This document shows, piece after piece, positions 24,471 to 33,900 of a stretch of 64,000 bases of DNA. This stretch comes from an uncultured Bacteroidota bacterium (GTDB lineage: Bacteria; Bacteroidota; Bacteroidia; JABEUT01): positions 1 to 64,000 of the forward strand of contig CAIUPO010000016.1 of NCBI GenBank assembly GCA_903901055.1. Reading direction: 5' to 3'. Below the pieces are notes generated by a model. It was not told where the DNA came from, did not search any database, and saw only the letters and a program-made list of their open reading frames with translations. Both the position numbers and the translations under genes were made by a program. The stretch's first letter is position 1; the number at the start of each line of letters is the position of its first letter.

Positions 24471-26129
24471 ATGAAAACAATTTACCTTACTATTGCTTGT
24501 ATTGCGCCTGCACTTGTGTTTTCGCAAGCCAATGTTGACGTAACACCAAAAGTACAAAACGTTACGCTTTACAGGAACGGAGCATTAGTAACTCACGAGG
24601 GCACTGCCACGCTTGAAGCCGGCAAAACAACCGTTGTGTTTCATGGGCTCCCTTCCAGCATTGACAAGCAAAGCATACAATTGTCATCGAATGGAGATAT
24701 TGTGATTTTATCAGTCACATCACACGATGATTATTTGAGCATAAACATGAATAATTCTAAAGTTAAAATGTGGCAGGATTCGGTGGAAGCACTCACGGAA
24801 GATTACCAATCCGTAAAAAACAATATTTCTATTCTGGAAGACGCAAAAAGGTTACTTGACAATAACCGCAGCGTTGGCGGCACTACAACAGGGACAACCG
24901 TTTTGGCAGTAAAAGCAATGTATGAATACTATATCAGACAGGTAAATGAAATTGATGATTCGCTTTTGTTATTACATAAAAGAGAAGGGAAATATTTAAG
25001 CCGGATCAGGAAAGTTTCCGATGAAATAGCGGAATGGAAATCAAGAACAGATACAGTTGCAAATGATGTAGAGGCAACAATTTCTTCTGACAAAAAACAA
25101 AAAGTAAGTTTTCATCTTTCTTACCTTACTTATGATGCAAGCTGGTCCCCAGTTTATGATTTGCGGGCAGAAGACACTAAACATTCGTGTACATTCTCTT
25201 ATAAAGCCAATATTTCGCAACATACAGGCCAGGATTGGAATAATATTGATCTGACCTTGTCTTCATCTAACCCTGAAGTTAACCAAACGGCACCAACATT
25301 GAACCCATGGTATTTGGCGTATGCATATACCCTTACAGTGACTGATGCCAATGGAGCCATGGCAGGCTCGCCTGTTCCGGGGGTTTATGCATGGTCAACA
25401 AGTAATGCTGTAACTGCAAGTAATACTTCGGATTATTCCGTTATGAAGTCGACCGAGACTAAACAAAAGGAAAACAAATATGAGGCCAAAGGAGTTGGTA
25501 ATACAACCACGGAAAATAACCTTTCTGTGGAATTTCATATCGATGTGCCCTACACGCTTCCTTCGGATGATAAGCCCCACACAGTGGAAATAAAACAATA
25601 TAATCTGAATGCCATTTATCATTATCTCACTATTCCAAAATTGCAGAAAGATGTTTTTCTACTGGCAGGTATAACCCAATGGGAAGACCTGAATATTCTG
25701 GCAGGAGAGGTTAATATTTATTATGCCGGAGCTTATGTAGGGAAATCATCTATCACCCCGGAAGCTACTTCTGACACACTGAATTTCTCGCTTGGTATGG
25801 ACAAAAAAATTGTGGTAAAAAGAACACGGACAAAAGATTTCTCATCCTCCAAATGGATTGGAAGTACAAGAACACAAACTTTTGGTTGGGTGATAACATT
25901 ACATAATTCGCAAAGCGATTCAATTACAATGGATGCGTATGACCAGATTCCAAAATCTACCGATAAAGATATAGTGGTAACAGAACTTGATTTAGGTGGA
26001 GCGAAAGAGAATGCAACGGGAAAATTAACCTGGCGTGTATCGCTTGCGGCGGGTGAAACGAAAAAACTTACATTCTCTTATTCAGTAAAATATCCTAAGG
26101 ACAGAACCCTATCAAACTTATGGCAATGA
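24471..26129 (+). CDS. DUF4139 / mucoidy-inhibitor MuiA-like secreted protein, copy 1
   Basis: 552 residues. Signal peptide KTIYLTIACIAPALVFSQ; N-terminal DUF4140-like domain beginning VTLYRNGALVTHEG; a coiled coil (about 100-195); then the DUF4139 domain with VSFHLSYLTYDASWSPVYDLRA and SYKANISQHTGQDWNNIDLTLSSSNP, ending SYSVKYPKDRTLSNLWQ. A central insert (about 282-345) differs wholly from that in copy 2 and contains VTDANGAMAGSPVPGV, reminiscent of a carboxypeptidase-regulatory-like strand. MuiA inhibits mucoidy when overexpressed in enterics; the role here is unknown. The downstream copy is a tandem duplicate whose upstream frame overlaps this stop. Confidence 0.82.
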   Translation: MKTIYLTIACIAPALVFSQANVDVTPKVQNVTLYRNGALVTHEGTATLEAGKTTVVFHGLPSSIDKQSIQLSSNGDIVILSVTSHDDYLSINMNNSKVKMWQDSVEALTEDYQSVKNNISILEDAKRLLDNNRSVGGTTTGTTVLAVKAMYEYYIRQVNEIDDSLLLLHKREGKYLSRIRKVSDEIAEWKSRTDTVANDVEATISSDKKQKVSFHLSYLTYDASWSPVYDLRAEDTKHSCTFSYKANISQHTGQDWNNIDLTLSSSNPEVNQTAPTLNPWYLAYAYTLTVTDANGAMAGSPVPGVYAWSTSNAVTASNTSDYSVMKSTETKQKENKYEAKGVGNTTTENNLSVEFHIDVPYTLPSDDKPHTVEIKQYNLNAIYHYLTIPKLQKDVFLLAGITQWEDLNILAGEVNIYYAGAYVGKSSITPEATSDTLNFSLGMDKKIVVKRTRTKDFSSSKWIGSTRTQTFGWVITLHNSQSDSITMDAYDQIPKSTDKDIVVTELDLGGAKENATGKLTWRVSLAAGETKKLTFSYSVKYPKDRTLSNLWQ

Positions 26130-26146
26130 TAACAACAAATTATTCC

Positions 26147-27784
26147 ATGAAAAAAATACCATTAATAATTGCCTGTGTCATACCTTCTCTGGTATTTTCG
26201 CAAGCCTCGCTAGATATTACTCCGAAGGTAAAAAGTGTAACCCTTTATCAATATGGTGCACTTGTAACCCATGAAGGAGAAACCAGCATTGGTCCGGGCA
26301 AAACTACCGTTGTGTTCCATGGACTTCCTTCAAGCATCGATAAACAAAGCATACAACTTTCATCAAACAGCGATATTGTTATTTTATCCGTTACATCGCA
26401 CGATGACTACCTAAGCATAAACAGAAACAACACCAAAGTAAAAAGGTGGCAGGATTCACTTGAGGACCTTAACGAAGAGATTCAAACAGTGAACAACAGA
26501 ATATCCATTCTCCAAGATGGGAAAAAATTGCTGGACGACAATCTTAAAGTAGGTGGAACATCAACAGGAACAACTGTTACATCGGTAAAATCAATGTACG
26601 ACTATTATGTAAAACAAGTACATATTATTGACGATTCGCTTATGTTTCTCCGTAAAAGATTGAGCAAGTATCAAAACAGAATGCAGAAAATTGCTAATGA
26701 AGTAGATGAGTGGAAAGCAAAGACAGACACTGTAGCAAGTGATGTGGAAGCTTCTATTTCTTCGGAGAAAAGACAAACTGTGAGTTTCAGGATTTCCTAC
26801 CTTACTTACGATGCAAGCTGGGCAGCCGTTTATGATTTGCGTGCGCAGGATACAAAACACCCTTGCCAGTTCTCTTATAAAGCCAATATTTCCCAGCATA
26901 CCGGTCAGGACTGGAATAATGTTGACTTAACACTTTCTTCTTCAAATCCGGTGGTAAATCAAACTGCCCCGGTAATTTCCCCCTGGTATTTAACTTTTAT
27001 GGATGTAAATAGGACAATTAATGAAATATCAACTGTTTCGGGTAGAACCCCTGCAAAATATGGGGATATTGCAGGTGGTGTCGTTCAGTTTTCTTCAGAT
27101 CGTGATGCGGAAGAATCAGAAAAAACGGATATATATACCACCCGCCAAATTGAAAATTCAACCAGGGCTAACCAATTATCAGTAGAATTCCATATAGACG
27201 TTCCGTATTCGCTTCCCTCTGATGATAAGCCACACACCGTTGAAATAAAGAAATATGATTTAAATGCCTTTTATCATTACCAAACTATTCCCAAACTACA
27301 GAGGGATGTATTTTTATTAGCGGGTATAACTAATTGGGAAGAATTGAATATTCTGCAAGGTGAAGTAAATATTTACTATGCCGGAGCATACGTTGGGAAA
27401 TCATTCATCAACCCCGAAAATACCGCAGACACATTGAATTTTTCGCTTGGGATGGACAAAAAAATTGTAGTAAAAAGAACCCGAACAAAGGATTTTTCAT
27501 CCACCCAATGGATTGGCAGCAATAAAACCCAAACCTTCGGATGGGTGATAACGCTTCACAACTCACAAAGCGATTCCCTTTCTTTGGATGTATTTGACCA
27601 GATTCCCGTTTCTACCGATAAAGATATGATAGTAACCGCATTGGATTTGGGTGGAGCCAAAGAAAATTCATCCGGAAAACTTACCTGGCATATTTCACTT
27701 GCAGCAGGTGAGACAAAGAAACTTACTTTTGCATATTCAGTTAAATATCCCAAAGACAAAACGATACCTAATCTTTGGCAATAA
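26147..27784 (+). CDS. DUF4139 / MuiA-like secreted protein, copy 2
   Basis: The ORF track starts at 26120, but ATG at 26147 gives the signal peptide KKIPLIIACVIPSLVFSQ directly. About 545 residues, colinear with copy 1 and highly similar across both ends (identical stretches such as SSIDKQSIQLSSN and FSLGMDKKIVVKRTRTKDFSS). The central insert instead contains ISTVSGRTPAKYGDIAGGVV, which resembles the plug-domain signature of TonB-dependent receptors (PAKYGDxxGGxI). Such plug-like pieces inside a non-receptor protein are notable. Lies 17 bases after copy 1 and just before the membrane patatin gene, probably one transcript. Confidence 0.82.
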   Translation: MKKIPLIIACVIPSLVFSQASLDITPKVKSVTLYQYGALVTHEGETSIGPGKTTVVFHGLPSSIDKQSIQLSSNSDIVILSVTSHDDYLSINRNNTKVKRWQDSLEDLNEEIQTVNNRISILQDGKKLLDDNLKVGGTSTGTTVTSVKSMYDYYVKQVHIIDDSLMFLRKRLSKYQNRMQKIANEVDEWKAKTDTVASDVEASISSEKRQTVSFRISYLTYDASWAAVYDLRAQDTKHPCQFSYKANISQHTGQDWNNVDLTLSSSNPVVNQTAPVISPWYLTFMDVNRTINEISTVSGRTPAKYGDIAGGVVQFSSDRDAEESEKTDIYTTRQIENSTRANQLSVEFHIDVPYSLPSDDKPHTVEIKKYDLNAFYHYQTIPKLQRDVFLLAGITNWEELNILQGEVNIYYAGAYVGKSFINPENTADTLNFSLGMDKKIVVKRTRTKDFSSTQWIGSNKTQTFGWVITLHNSQSDSLSLDVFDQIPVSTDKDMIVTALDLGGAKENSSGKLTWHISLAAGETKKLTFAYSVKYPKDKTIPNLWQ

Positions 27785-27804
27785 TATTTGGCTCTATATG
27801 ATGT

Positions 27805-30093
27805 ATGAAAATATATTTTAAGAGGCACACAAGCCTTCGAAGGGCATTCTACTTTTTCCCGCTTCAGCTAATGCTGATGATCATTAAAAAGAATTTCTAT
27901 TATATACTCATCTGGCTAATTTTTTTTGGTTTTATCACTCACTCCATTGGCGCTAAATACGGCGTTCCTTATCTTTTTCTCTACCCTGAATATTTAAATA
28001 AGGTCAATTTTCTTTCCTATCTCTTGCTAGGATTTTCTTGTGGCGGATTGATTATGGCTTATAATATTTCCAGCTATGTAATTAACAGTTTCCGATTTCC
28101 GTTTCTCGCAACACTCGAACGGCCATTTTTTGTTTATTTTATCAATAACTTACCTATTCCCCTTGCATTTATAATCACTTATATTTTTGCTGTTTTTCAT
28201 TTCCGAATTAATGATAATGTACCGACATCGTTAATCGCATTGCACCTTACAGGGTTTCTTATTGGAGTATTAAATTTCATGATAATAACCATTTTCTATT
28301 TCTACCTTTTTGATAAAAATGTTTTCCGGGTATTAGGCGTTGGCCCAATAAAAGCAGTAAAAATAAAATACAACAAGATAAAAAAAGACCATGAGCTGGA
28401 CGTGATATTTAAAACGGATGCACACATGCCATTATCCTATTCCGACCGTTCATGGTTTGTGGAAACCTATATTGCAGGAGGTTTTACAATAAGGCTTGCA
28501 AGAGGCATAAAACACTATCACAATAAATTACTTGAAAGTATATTCAGGCGAAATCATCAGATTGGTTCTGTATTTGAGGTTATTGCAATTGTCAGTCTTC
28601 TTGTAATGGGCATATTCAGGCAAAGCCCTGTATTTATGGTACCCGCAGGAGCAAGTATCATGCTTCTCTTCACAATTTTCATTATGCTAATAAGTGCTCT
28701 GCACACATGGTTCAGAGGGTGGACTACCACTGTTGTTATACTTTTATTTTTTGGTATCGATTATTTTTCCCGCACACACTGGTCTTATTTCTCAGCAAAG
28801 GCTTATGGCCTGAATTATGCTGCCGCACCGGCTGAATATTCATATAGCGCTTTTGAAAAAATGAATGAAGACACTGCAAGGTTGCATCGGGATAAAAATA
28901 ACATCCTGACTATTTTAGGAAATTGGAAAAACCGTAATTCAATAGCTGATTCTTTAGACAATGAAAAACCGGATTTAGTTATTGTAAATACCAGCGGCGG
29001 CGGATTACGCTCATCTCTTTGGTCTTTTTTCACTTTACAACAGTTGGATAGCTTAACAGGCGGTCAACTATTCAGACACACTGAATTAATAACAGGTTCG
29101 TCGGGCGGGGTATTAGGAGCAGCATATTACCGTGAACTTTACCTTGAAAAGGAGCAGGGAAAAAAATTGGATTTGCAAAACAGATTGTTCTTCGACAAAC
29201 TAAGCCAGGATATTCTAAATCCTGTTGTATTTACTATTGCCACCAACGACATTGCTTTCCGCTTCCAGCATTTTACAGATGGGAAATATACGTATACAAA
29301 AGACCGCGCTTATGCGTTTGAAGAGAAATTAAATGCCAATACCGACAGCGTGATGAACAAGCGGCTTTTTGATTATCAGATGCCGGAAGCGCTGGGCAAA
29401 ATTCCCATGATGTTTATTACGCCTTCAATTGTAAATGACGGACGCAAAATGATTATTTCGCCGCAAGGTATTTCTTTCATGACAAGTTATGATGTAGATA
29501 CGAATGTTAGTTACCAACCCATTCCGCAGTCGGTAGAGTTTTGCAGAATGTTTGAAAAACAAGATGCGCATAATCTTGAATTCACCAGCGCATTGCGAAT
29601 GAATTCAACATTTCCATATATAACTCCTTTGACAGAACTCCCCAGTAACCCTCCGATTGAATTAATGGATGCAGGAATGATTGACAATTTTGGCCTTGAA
29701 GAAGCCGTGAAGTTTATTTATACTTTCCGCACCTGGCTGCCAAAACATACCCGCAGAATTATTATTATTCAGATACGTGACCAGGTTAAAAAACAAAAAA
29801 TATGGGGTAACTCCCCTACAGATATTATGGGAAGTATAAGTTTCCCGGTAACCCAATTTTATAACAGCTTGTTCCCGGTGGAAAACTTTAAAGAGGATCG
29901 GATGGTGGAGTATATGAGCCAATGGTATAAGGGAAAAATAAGCTTGGTTTATTTTCAGCTTAACAACGAAGGGAACGATGATGTTTCATTAAGTTGGAGA
30001 CTAACAGACCGTGAAAAAAACATTATCCTTAATTCAATGAAAACTCCCGGCAACCAAAAGTCCCAGCAACAATTGGAAGACTTAATGAAATAA
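27805..30093 (+). CDS. Integral-membrane patatin-like phospholipase
   Basis: 762 residues: an N-terminal half with about eight membrane helices (30-320) and a C-terminal patatin-like domain (about 385-700). The lipase elements are seen in order: NTSGGGLRSS (oxyanion Gly-rich loop, 396-404), GSSGG with nucleophile Ser433, and MDAGMIDNFG supplying the dyad Asp, where DAG replaces the usual DGG/DGA. It likely hydrolyses phospholipid acyl esters at the membrane. The first ATG is used; a Met at residue 23 is an alternative start. Followed 2 bases later by a thioredoxin-like gene. Confidence 0.8.
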   Translation: MKIYFKRHTSLRRAFYFFPLQLMLMIIKKNFYYILIWLIFFGFITHSIGAKYGVPYLFLYPEYLNKVNFLSYLLLGFSCGGLIMAYNISSYVINSFRFPFLATLERPFFVYFINNLPIPLAFIITYIFAVFHFRINDNVPTSLIALHLTGFLIGVLNFMIITIFYFYLFDKNVFRVLGVGPIKAVKIKYNKIKKDHELDVIFKTDAHMPLSYSDRSWFVETYIAGGFTIRLARGIKHYHNKLLESIFRRNHQIGSVFEVIAIVSLLVMGIFRQSPVFMVPAGASIMLLFTIFIMLISALHTWFRGWTTTVVILLFFGIDYFSRTHWSYFSAKAYGLNYAAAPAEYSYSAFEKMNEDTARLHRDKNNILTILGNWKNRNSIADSLDNEKPDLVIVNTSGGGLRSSLWSFFTLQQLDSLTGGQLFRHTELITGSSGGVLGAAYYRELYLEKEQGKKLDLQNRLFFDKLSQDILNPVVFTIATNDIAFRFQHFTDGKYTYTKDRAYAFEEKLNANTDSVMNKRLFDYQMPEALGKIPMMFITPSIVNDGRKMIISPQGISFMTSYDVDTNVSYQPIPQSVEFCRMFEKQDAHNLEFTSALRMNSTFPYITPLTELPSNPPIELMDAGMIDNFGLEEAVKFIYTFRTWLPKHTRRIIIIQIRDQVKKQKIWGNSPTDIMGSISFPVTQFYNSLFPVENFKEDRMVEYMSQWYKGKISLVYFQLNNEGNDDVSLSWRLTDREKNIILNSMKTPGNQKSQQQLEDLMK

Positions 30094-30095
30094 AA

Positions 30096-30572
30096 ATGAG
30101 CATTAAGAAGGCCTGTATATTATTATTATTTCCTGTACTTTTAATTAGCAATAAAGTAACTGTTGTGAATTTTGAGCAACTGCAAAATTATGCCGCGAAT
30201 AAAAATAATGATACTCTTTATGTTGTGAATTTTTGGGCAACATGGTGCGACCCATGCGTGAAAGAGTTACCGGCATTTCAGCAAGAATCGAAAAAATATG
30301 CTGCCAATAAAGTGAAGATAATTTATGTGAGCCTGAATTCGGGAAAGGAACTTAATAAGGTGCAGGATTTTGTTGATTCACATAAGCTCGGACCACCCGT
30401 ATTGCTTCTTTCAGGGGACAACCCGAATGTGTGGATAAACAAGGTGGATACATCATGGAGCGGGGCAATTCCTGCAACAGTTATGTATAAATCGGGGAAA
30501 AAAGTTTATTTTCGCGAAGGGGATTTTACCTCTGAATCCCTCGACAAAATAATTCAATCAAAAAATAAATAG
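30096..30572 (+). CDS. TlpA/ResA-like thioredoxin-fold protein
   Basis: 158 residues with an N-terminal signal or anchor (KKACILLLFPVLLISNK), then a thioredoxin fold containing the redox motif NFWATWCDPCVKELP (Cys-Asp-Pro-Cys) and a cis-Pro region at SGAIPATVMYK. It would reduce or oxidise disulfides in the periplasm, as ResA and TlpA do. It sits between the patatin gene (2 bases) and another thioredoxin-fold gene (2 bases), so the three form an operon. Confidence 0.88.
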   Translation: MSIKKACILLLFPVLLISNKVTVVNFEQLQNYAANKNNDTLYVVNFWATWCDPCVKELPAFQQESKKYAANKVKIIYVSLNSGKELNKVQDFVDSHKLGPPVLLLSGDNPNVWINKVDTSWSGAIPATVMYKSGKKVYFREGDFTSESLDKIIQSKNK

Positions 30573-30574
30573 TC

Positions 30575-31174
30575 ATGAAAAAAATAATGTTCATTTCAGC
30601 AGCAATTATTGCACTTTGCTCATTTACAATAACCGGATATAACGTAGGTGATAAAGCCACTGATTTTAAACTCAAAAATATAGACGGTAAAATGGTTTCA
30701 ATGGCAGACTATAAAGATGCCAAGGGTTTTATTGTTGTATTCACATGCAATCATTGCCCGTTCGCAAAAGCTTATGAGGACAGGATTATTGCTTTAAATG
30801 CGAAGTATGCTACTAAAGGGTATCCTGTTATTGCCATTAATCCTAATGACCCAAATGCTGTTGCTGAGGATAATTATACCACTATGCAACAACGCGCAAA
30901 AGCTAAAAACTATTCATTTCCTTACCTTGTAGACAGCACTCAAAACATAGCACATACTTATGGAGCTACGCGCACTCCACATGTTTTTGTATTACAAAAA
31001 TCGGGTAGCGATTTTTTGGTAAAATACATTGGTGCAATTGACGACAACAGCGATGACGCAACCGCAGTAAAAGATAAATATGTTGAAAATGCGGTAGACA
31101 ATTTGCTGGCCGGCAAAGCGGTCAATCCAACCTCTACAAAAGCTATTGGATGCGGTATTAAATGGAAGAGCTAA
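30575..31174 (+). CDS. Exported thioredoxin-like / AhpC-TSA family protein
   Basis: 199 residues with signal peptide KKIMFISAAIIALCSFTITGY. The body resembles the peroxiredoxin-like group with VGDKATDFKLKNIDGKMVSMADYKDAKGFIVVFTCNHCPFAKAYEDRI; the CNHC pair stands at the redox position. Later landmarks are NPNDPNAVAEDNYTTMQ and ATRTPHVFVL (cis-Pro). These proteins are usually annotated as thioredoxin family proteins; peroxidase activity is unproven. Its last 4 bases overlap the convergent MBL-fold gene. Confidence 0.88.
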   Translation: MKKIMFISAAIIALCSFTITGYNVGDKATDFKLKNIDGKMVSMADYKDAKGFIVVFTCNHCPFAKAYEDRIIALNAKYATKGYPVIAINPNDPNAVAEDNYTTMQQRAKAKNYSFPYLVDSTQNIAHTYGATRTPHVFVLQKSGSDFLVKYIGAIDDNSDDATAVKDKYVENAVDNLLAGKAVNPTSTKAIGCGIKWKS

Positions 31175-32682
31175 GCATACGCTTCTAAATTTATTTCCGG
31201 CATTTTACAAACTGCACACAGATCGCACTTATTATAAGTAAGCCAGTGGTCACGCTCATTAAAGGGATATTTGTTTACATAAGGCTTCAAAATAATTTTC
31301 TGTTTCAACCAGAATGTAGTAATCTTAGGATTGTACGCATAATAACGTAATACACGAAAGGGTTCTTTCGGCATATCTTTTTTTGCAATCGGGTATCGCG
31401 TTATCAGTCGAATGCATACAATGTCTAAATTTTTCTCTAATGTCAACTGGTCATAAACCTCCACTGTAAGCCCATATCCTATGGTAAGAATGTCTCCCCC
31501 CCATACTTTATCCAAACAATATAAAAGGTTTTTTACGGAAGTTGTAATCAGTAACCTACGGTCATTTAATGGCCCCGCCGATTTCTCCAAAACAAATGCA
31601 TTATCCTTATATACAATATTCAAATAGGTCTCTTCTTTGGCATCTTCGAGTTTTATAGAAAAGCGTGAATCATTAAGAATTACCGGATGGTATAACACTT
31701 TGTTATAATTCATCCAGAAAGTCAGTTTTGCAACTAATTTAGTTATATCTGAATCAGGTACAAATTCAATTCTATCGGCATCTTCCATTTCCTTTTCATA
31801 ATGCTTGTAAGCCAAATCGTACTGTTCCTTTTCACTGAGATTATGAAGAATGGATGTTTTAGTGATTAGCCCATTTTCAATTATATCTCCGGGGAAAGGA
31901 GTGTAAAAAATAGTAGCATCCGTACTTTTGAAGTATTGCTTGTAATAGGTGTCCAGCTTAGTTCTAGGGAATTTAACATGGTTTATCCATCTGTCATTTT
32001 TCTTCAATAATACAAATCCCGGAGGAATTGAAACTGCATAGTTGGGTTGGAGAAAATTGGTGAACCTGAAAAAATTATTGGCAAAATATTGTTCCCTTAA
32101 TTTTCCAATCTCTACATCATTTTTGTTAGGATACTTTACCTGGTTAGGGAAGTAACTTGCACCACTCCACCCGGAAATTAAATAGTCAATTTTAGGCCAT
32201 TTTGTTTTAATTTCCTTCAACATTAAATTAGCTGCATTCTCATGATTCGAGTTAAGTGCGTCATTAATGTTAACAAGTACTTCACCTTTATATTCAATTA
32301 CAATAACGCTCTCCAAGGAATAGCCGAGGTAAGTAATTTTAACATCATTAATAGTATAGGTCTTCAAGGTTACAGCTTCTGTAACTTCATTATATCCTAA
32401 ATGATTTAAATAGGATTTCACACCTGCTTTCCATTGAAAAGGGAAAAACACATGGGCGCTTTTATCCAGTGATTTCAATGTTCCAGGGTGAAGGTGGTCT
32501 TCATGTCCGTGAGAAATGAGAATTAAATCAACTTTCAGATTTTCACTTCCTTCAGGCGGCAGTGGCCATAAATACCATTGTTTCAAATATGCATCGCCCG
32601 TCAACCATGGATCAAACAATATTTTTGTTCCCCCACATTCTACTAAGAATGATGAATGCGCCAGGTATTTGAGCTGAATCAT
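31171..32682 (-). CDS. MBL-fold metallo-hydrolase with C-terminal Cys cluster
   Basis: 503 residues. The N-terminal half is a metallo-beta-lactamase fold of the UlaG-like type: LAHSSFLVECGGTKILFDPWLTGDAYL, then the metal motif ISHGHEDHLHPG and later LISGWSG. The C-terminal half is not a domain I know; it ends TYNKCDLCAVCKMP, a compact Cys-x2-Cys-x2-Cys group that could bind iron or zinc. A resemblance to CMP-sialic acid hydroxylase-like proteins is possible but unproven. It follows an acyltransferase 3 gene by 4 bases, suggesting surface-glycan or lipid modification. Confidence 0.72.
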   Translation of the reverse strand: MIQLKYLAHSSFLVECGGTKILFDPWLTGDAYLKQWYLWPLPPEGSENLKVDLILISHGHEDHLHPGTLKSLDKSAHVFFPFQWKAGVKSYLNHLGYNEVTEAVTLKTYTINDVKITYLGYSLESVIVIEYKGEVLVNINDALNSNHENAANLMLKEIKTKWPKIDYLISGWSGASYFPNQVKYPNKNDVEIGKLREQYFANNFFRFTNFLQPNYAVSIPPGFVLLKKNDRWINHVKFPRTKLDTYYKQYFKSTDATIFYTPFPGDIIENGLITKTSILHNLSEKEQYDLAYKHYEKEMEDADRIEFVPDSDITKLVAKLTFWMNYNKVLYHPVILNDSRFSIKLEDAKEETYLNIVYKDNAFVLEKSAGPLNDRRLLITTSVKNLLYCLDKVWGGDILTIGYGLTVEVYDQLTLEKNLDIVCIRLITRYPIAKKDMPKEPFRVLRYYAYNPKITTFWLKQKIILKPYVNKYPFNERDHWLTYNKCDLCAVCKMPEINLEAYA

Positions 32683-32686
32683 TTTC

Positions 32687-33724
32687 TTAAACAGGGGTTA
32701 TTCGTGTTAATTTATATTTTAATCCGAGCGCCTTTTTCTCTACTAAATGCCATGAAAGAAACGCAAATGGCAACGTTACTATTGTTCCCCACAACATAAG
32801 TGGTAAATAACTTAGCTTGAAAAAGTGCATTAATGTTTGTTGAACCGGGAAAGCATAAATATATACCCCATAGGAAAGATCTCCAATTTTGCTTTTTGCA
32901 TTTCTTAGTATAGGGATTGATGAAGTGCCTATTAATATTACAGTCAGAGGTAAAACAAAATATTGAGTCCAGAAATAAAAATTAAATTGTATGGAAATTA
33001 TCCAAACCACAATCGACCCAATGATCAGGAAGCCTTTGTAGTTTATTTTTTCTATTTTGAAAAGCGCGAGCAATGCACCAACAATAAAACCTCCGCTGTA
33101 ATCCACAATCCGCCTCATAAAAAACGGGTATCCATGACTAATAAAATAAGGATGCAGGAATATTTTTACCAGCATAGCCGAACAAAAAACGATTGATAAA
33201 ATAGAAATCCGCGTTGCCTTATTCTTGAAAAAATAGAGTGAAGCAAGAAGAACATAGAAAAGCATTTCATAAGGAAGCGTGCAAAGTGAGCCATTAATGA
33301 CAGATTTAAACGGATTATTTTCGAATACCCCATTTATTGCATATTGCATCTTGAACAATGATAGATTAAAAGGGACATACGTCCACGTGGACATGTTTCC
33401 AAGGTAATTTAAAAGGCTGCCGTTGTAAACGAAAGGTGCAAGTACAACAGTTACTATTAATAGAACAATAAGGGCAGGATAAATGCGCAAGAACCTTTTT
33501 AGGAAATATTCCGTTAAGGTTGTACTGCGTGACAGACTTTGCATAACCAGGTAACCACTTAAGGCAAAAAAACCTGCAACACCTATATTTGAAAACGAAG
33601 TTTGGTTATTTGAAATTTGTGCTAACCAATCAAGGGAAACTGAACCCGAAAGCACGAAGGAATGGCTTATTATTACAAAAATTGCAAAAACAATCCGTAA
33701 AAAATCAAAGTTGTTTTCGTGCAT
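32687..33724 (-). CDS. Acyltransferase 3 family membrane protein (OafA/NodX-like)
   Basis: 345 residues with about ten membrane helices. The family opening FDFLRIVFAIFVIISHSFVLSG carries the conserved His, and GVAGFFALSGYLVMQSLSRSTTLTEYFLKRFLRIYPAL contains the Ser-Gly-Tyr and RxxRIxP blocks. Such enzymes O-acylate sugars of lipopolysaccharide, exopolysaccharide or peptidoglycan. Forms an operon with the downstream MBL-fold gene. Substrate unknown. Confidence 0.88.
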   Translation of the reverse strand: MHENNFDFLRIVFAIFVIISHSFVLSGSVSLDWLAQISNNQTSFSNIGVAGFFALSGYLVMQSLSRSTTLTEYFLKRFLRIYPALIVLLIVTVVLAPFVYNGSLLNYLGNMSTWTYVPFNLSLFKMQYAINGVFENNPFKSVINGSLCTLPYEMLFYVLLASLYFFKNKATRISILSIVFCSAMLVKIFLHPYFISHGYPFFMRRIVDYSGGFIVGALLALFKIEKINYKGFLIIGSIVVWIISIQFNFYFWTQYFVLPLTVILIGTSSIPILRNAKSKIGDLSYGVYIYAFPVQQTLMHFFKLSYLPLMLWGTIVTLPFAFLSWHLVEKKALGLKYKLTRITPV

Positions 33725-33879
33725 AACAGAAATGGACTAATAATAATTGGGGTATTTCTATTTTGTCATCTTTCCGTAGGCTAAAGTAATTATTTATTAC
33801 AATCAAACTAAATTATTCATTGAAAACGAGGCGTTTTATGATTTATTGCATGGTCACAGTCTATTTATACTTTAAAATG

Positions 33880-33887
33880 TATTTTTG
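33880..33887 (+). promoter_or_regulatory. -7 promoter element TATTTTTG
   Basis: TAnnTTTG match 13 bases before the ATG of the ChaN-like gene. Confidence 0.5.
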
Positions 33888-33900
33888 CGAAAAATAATTT

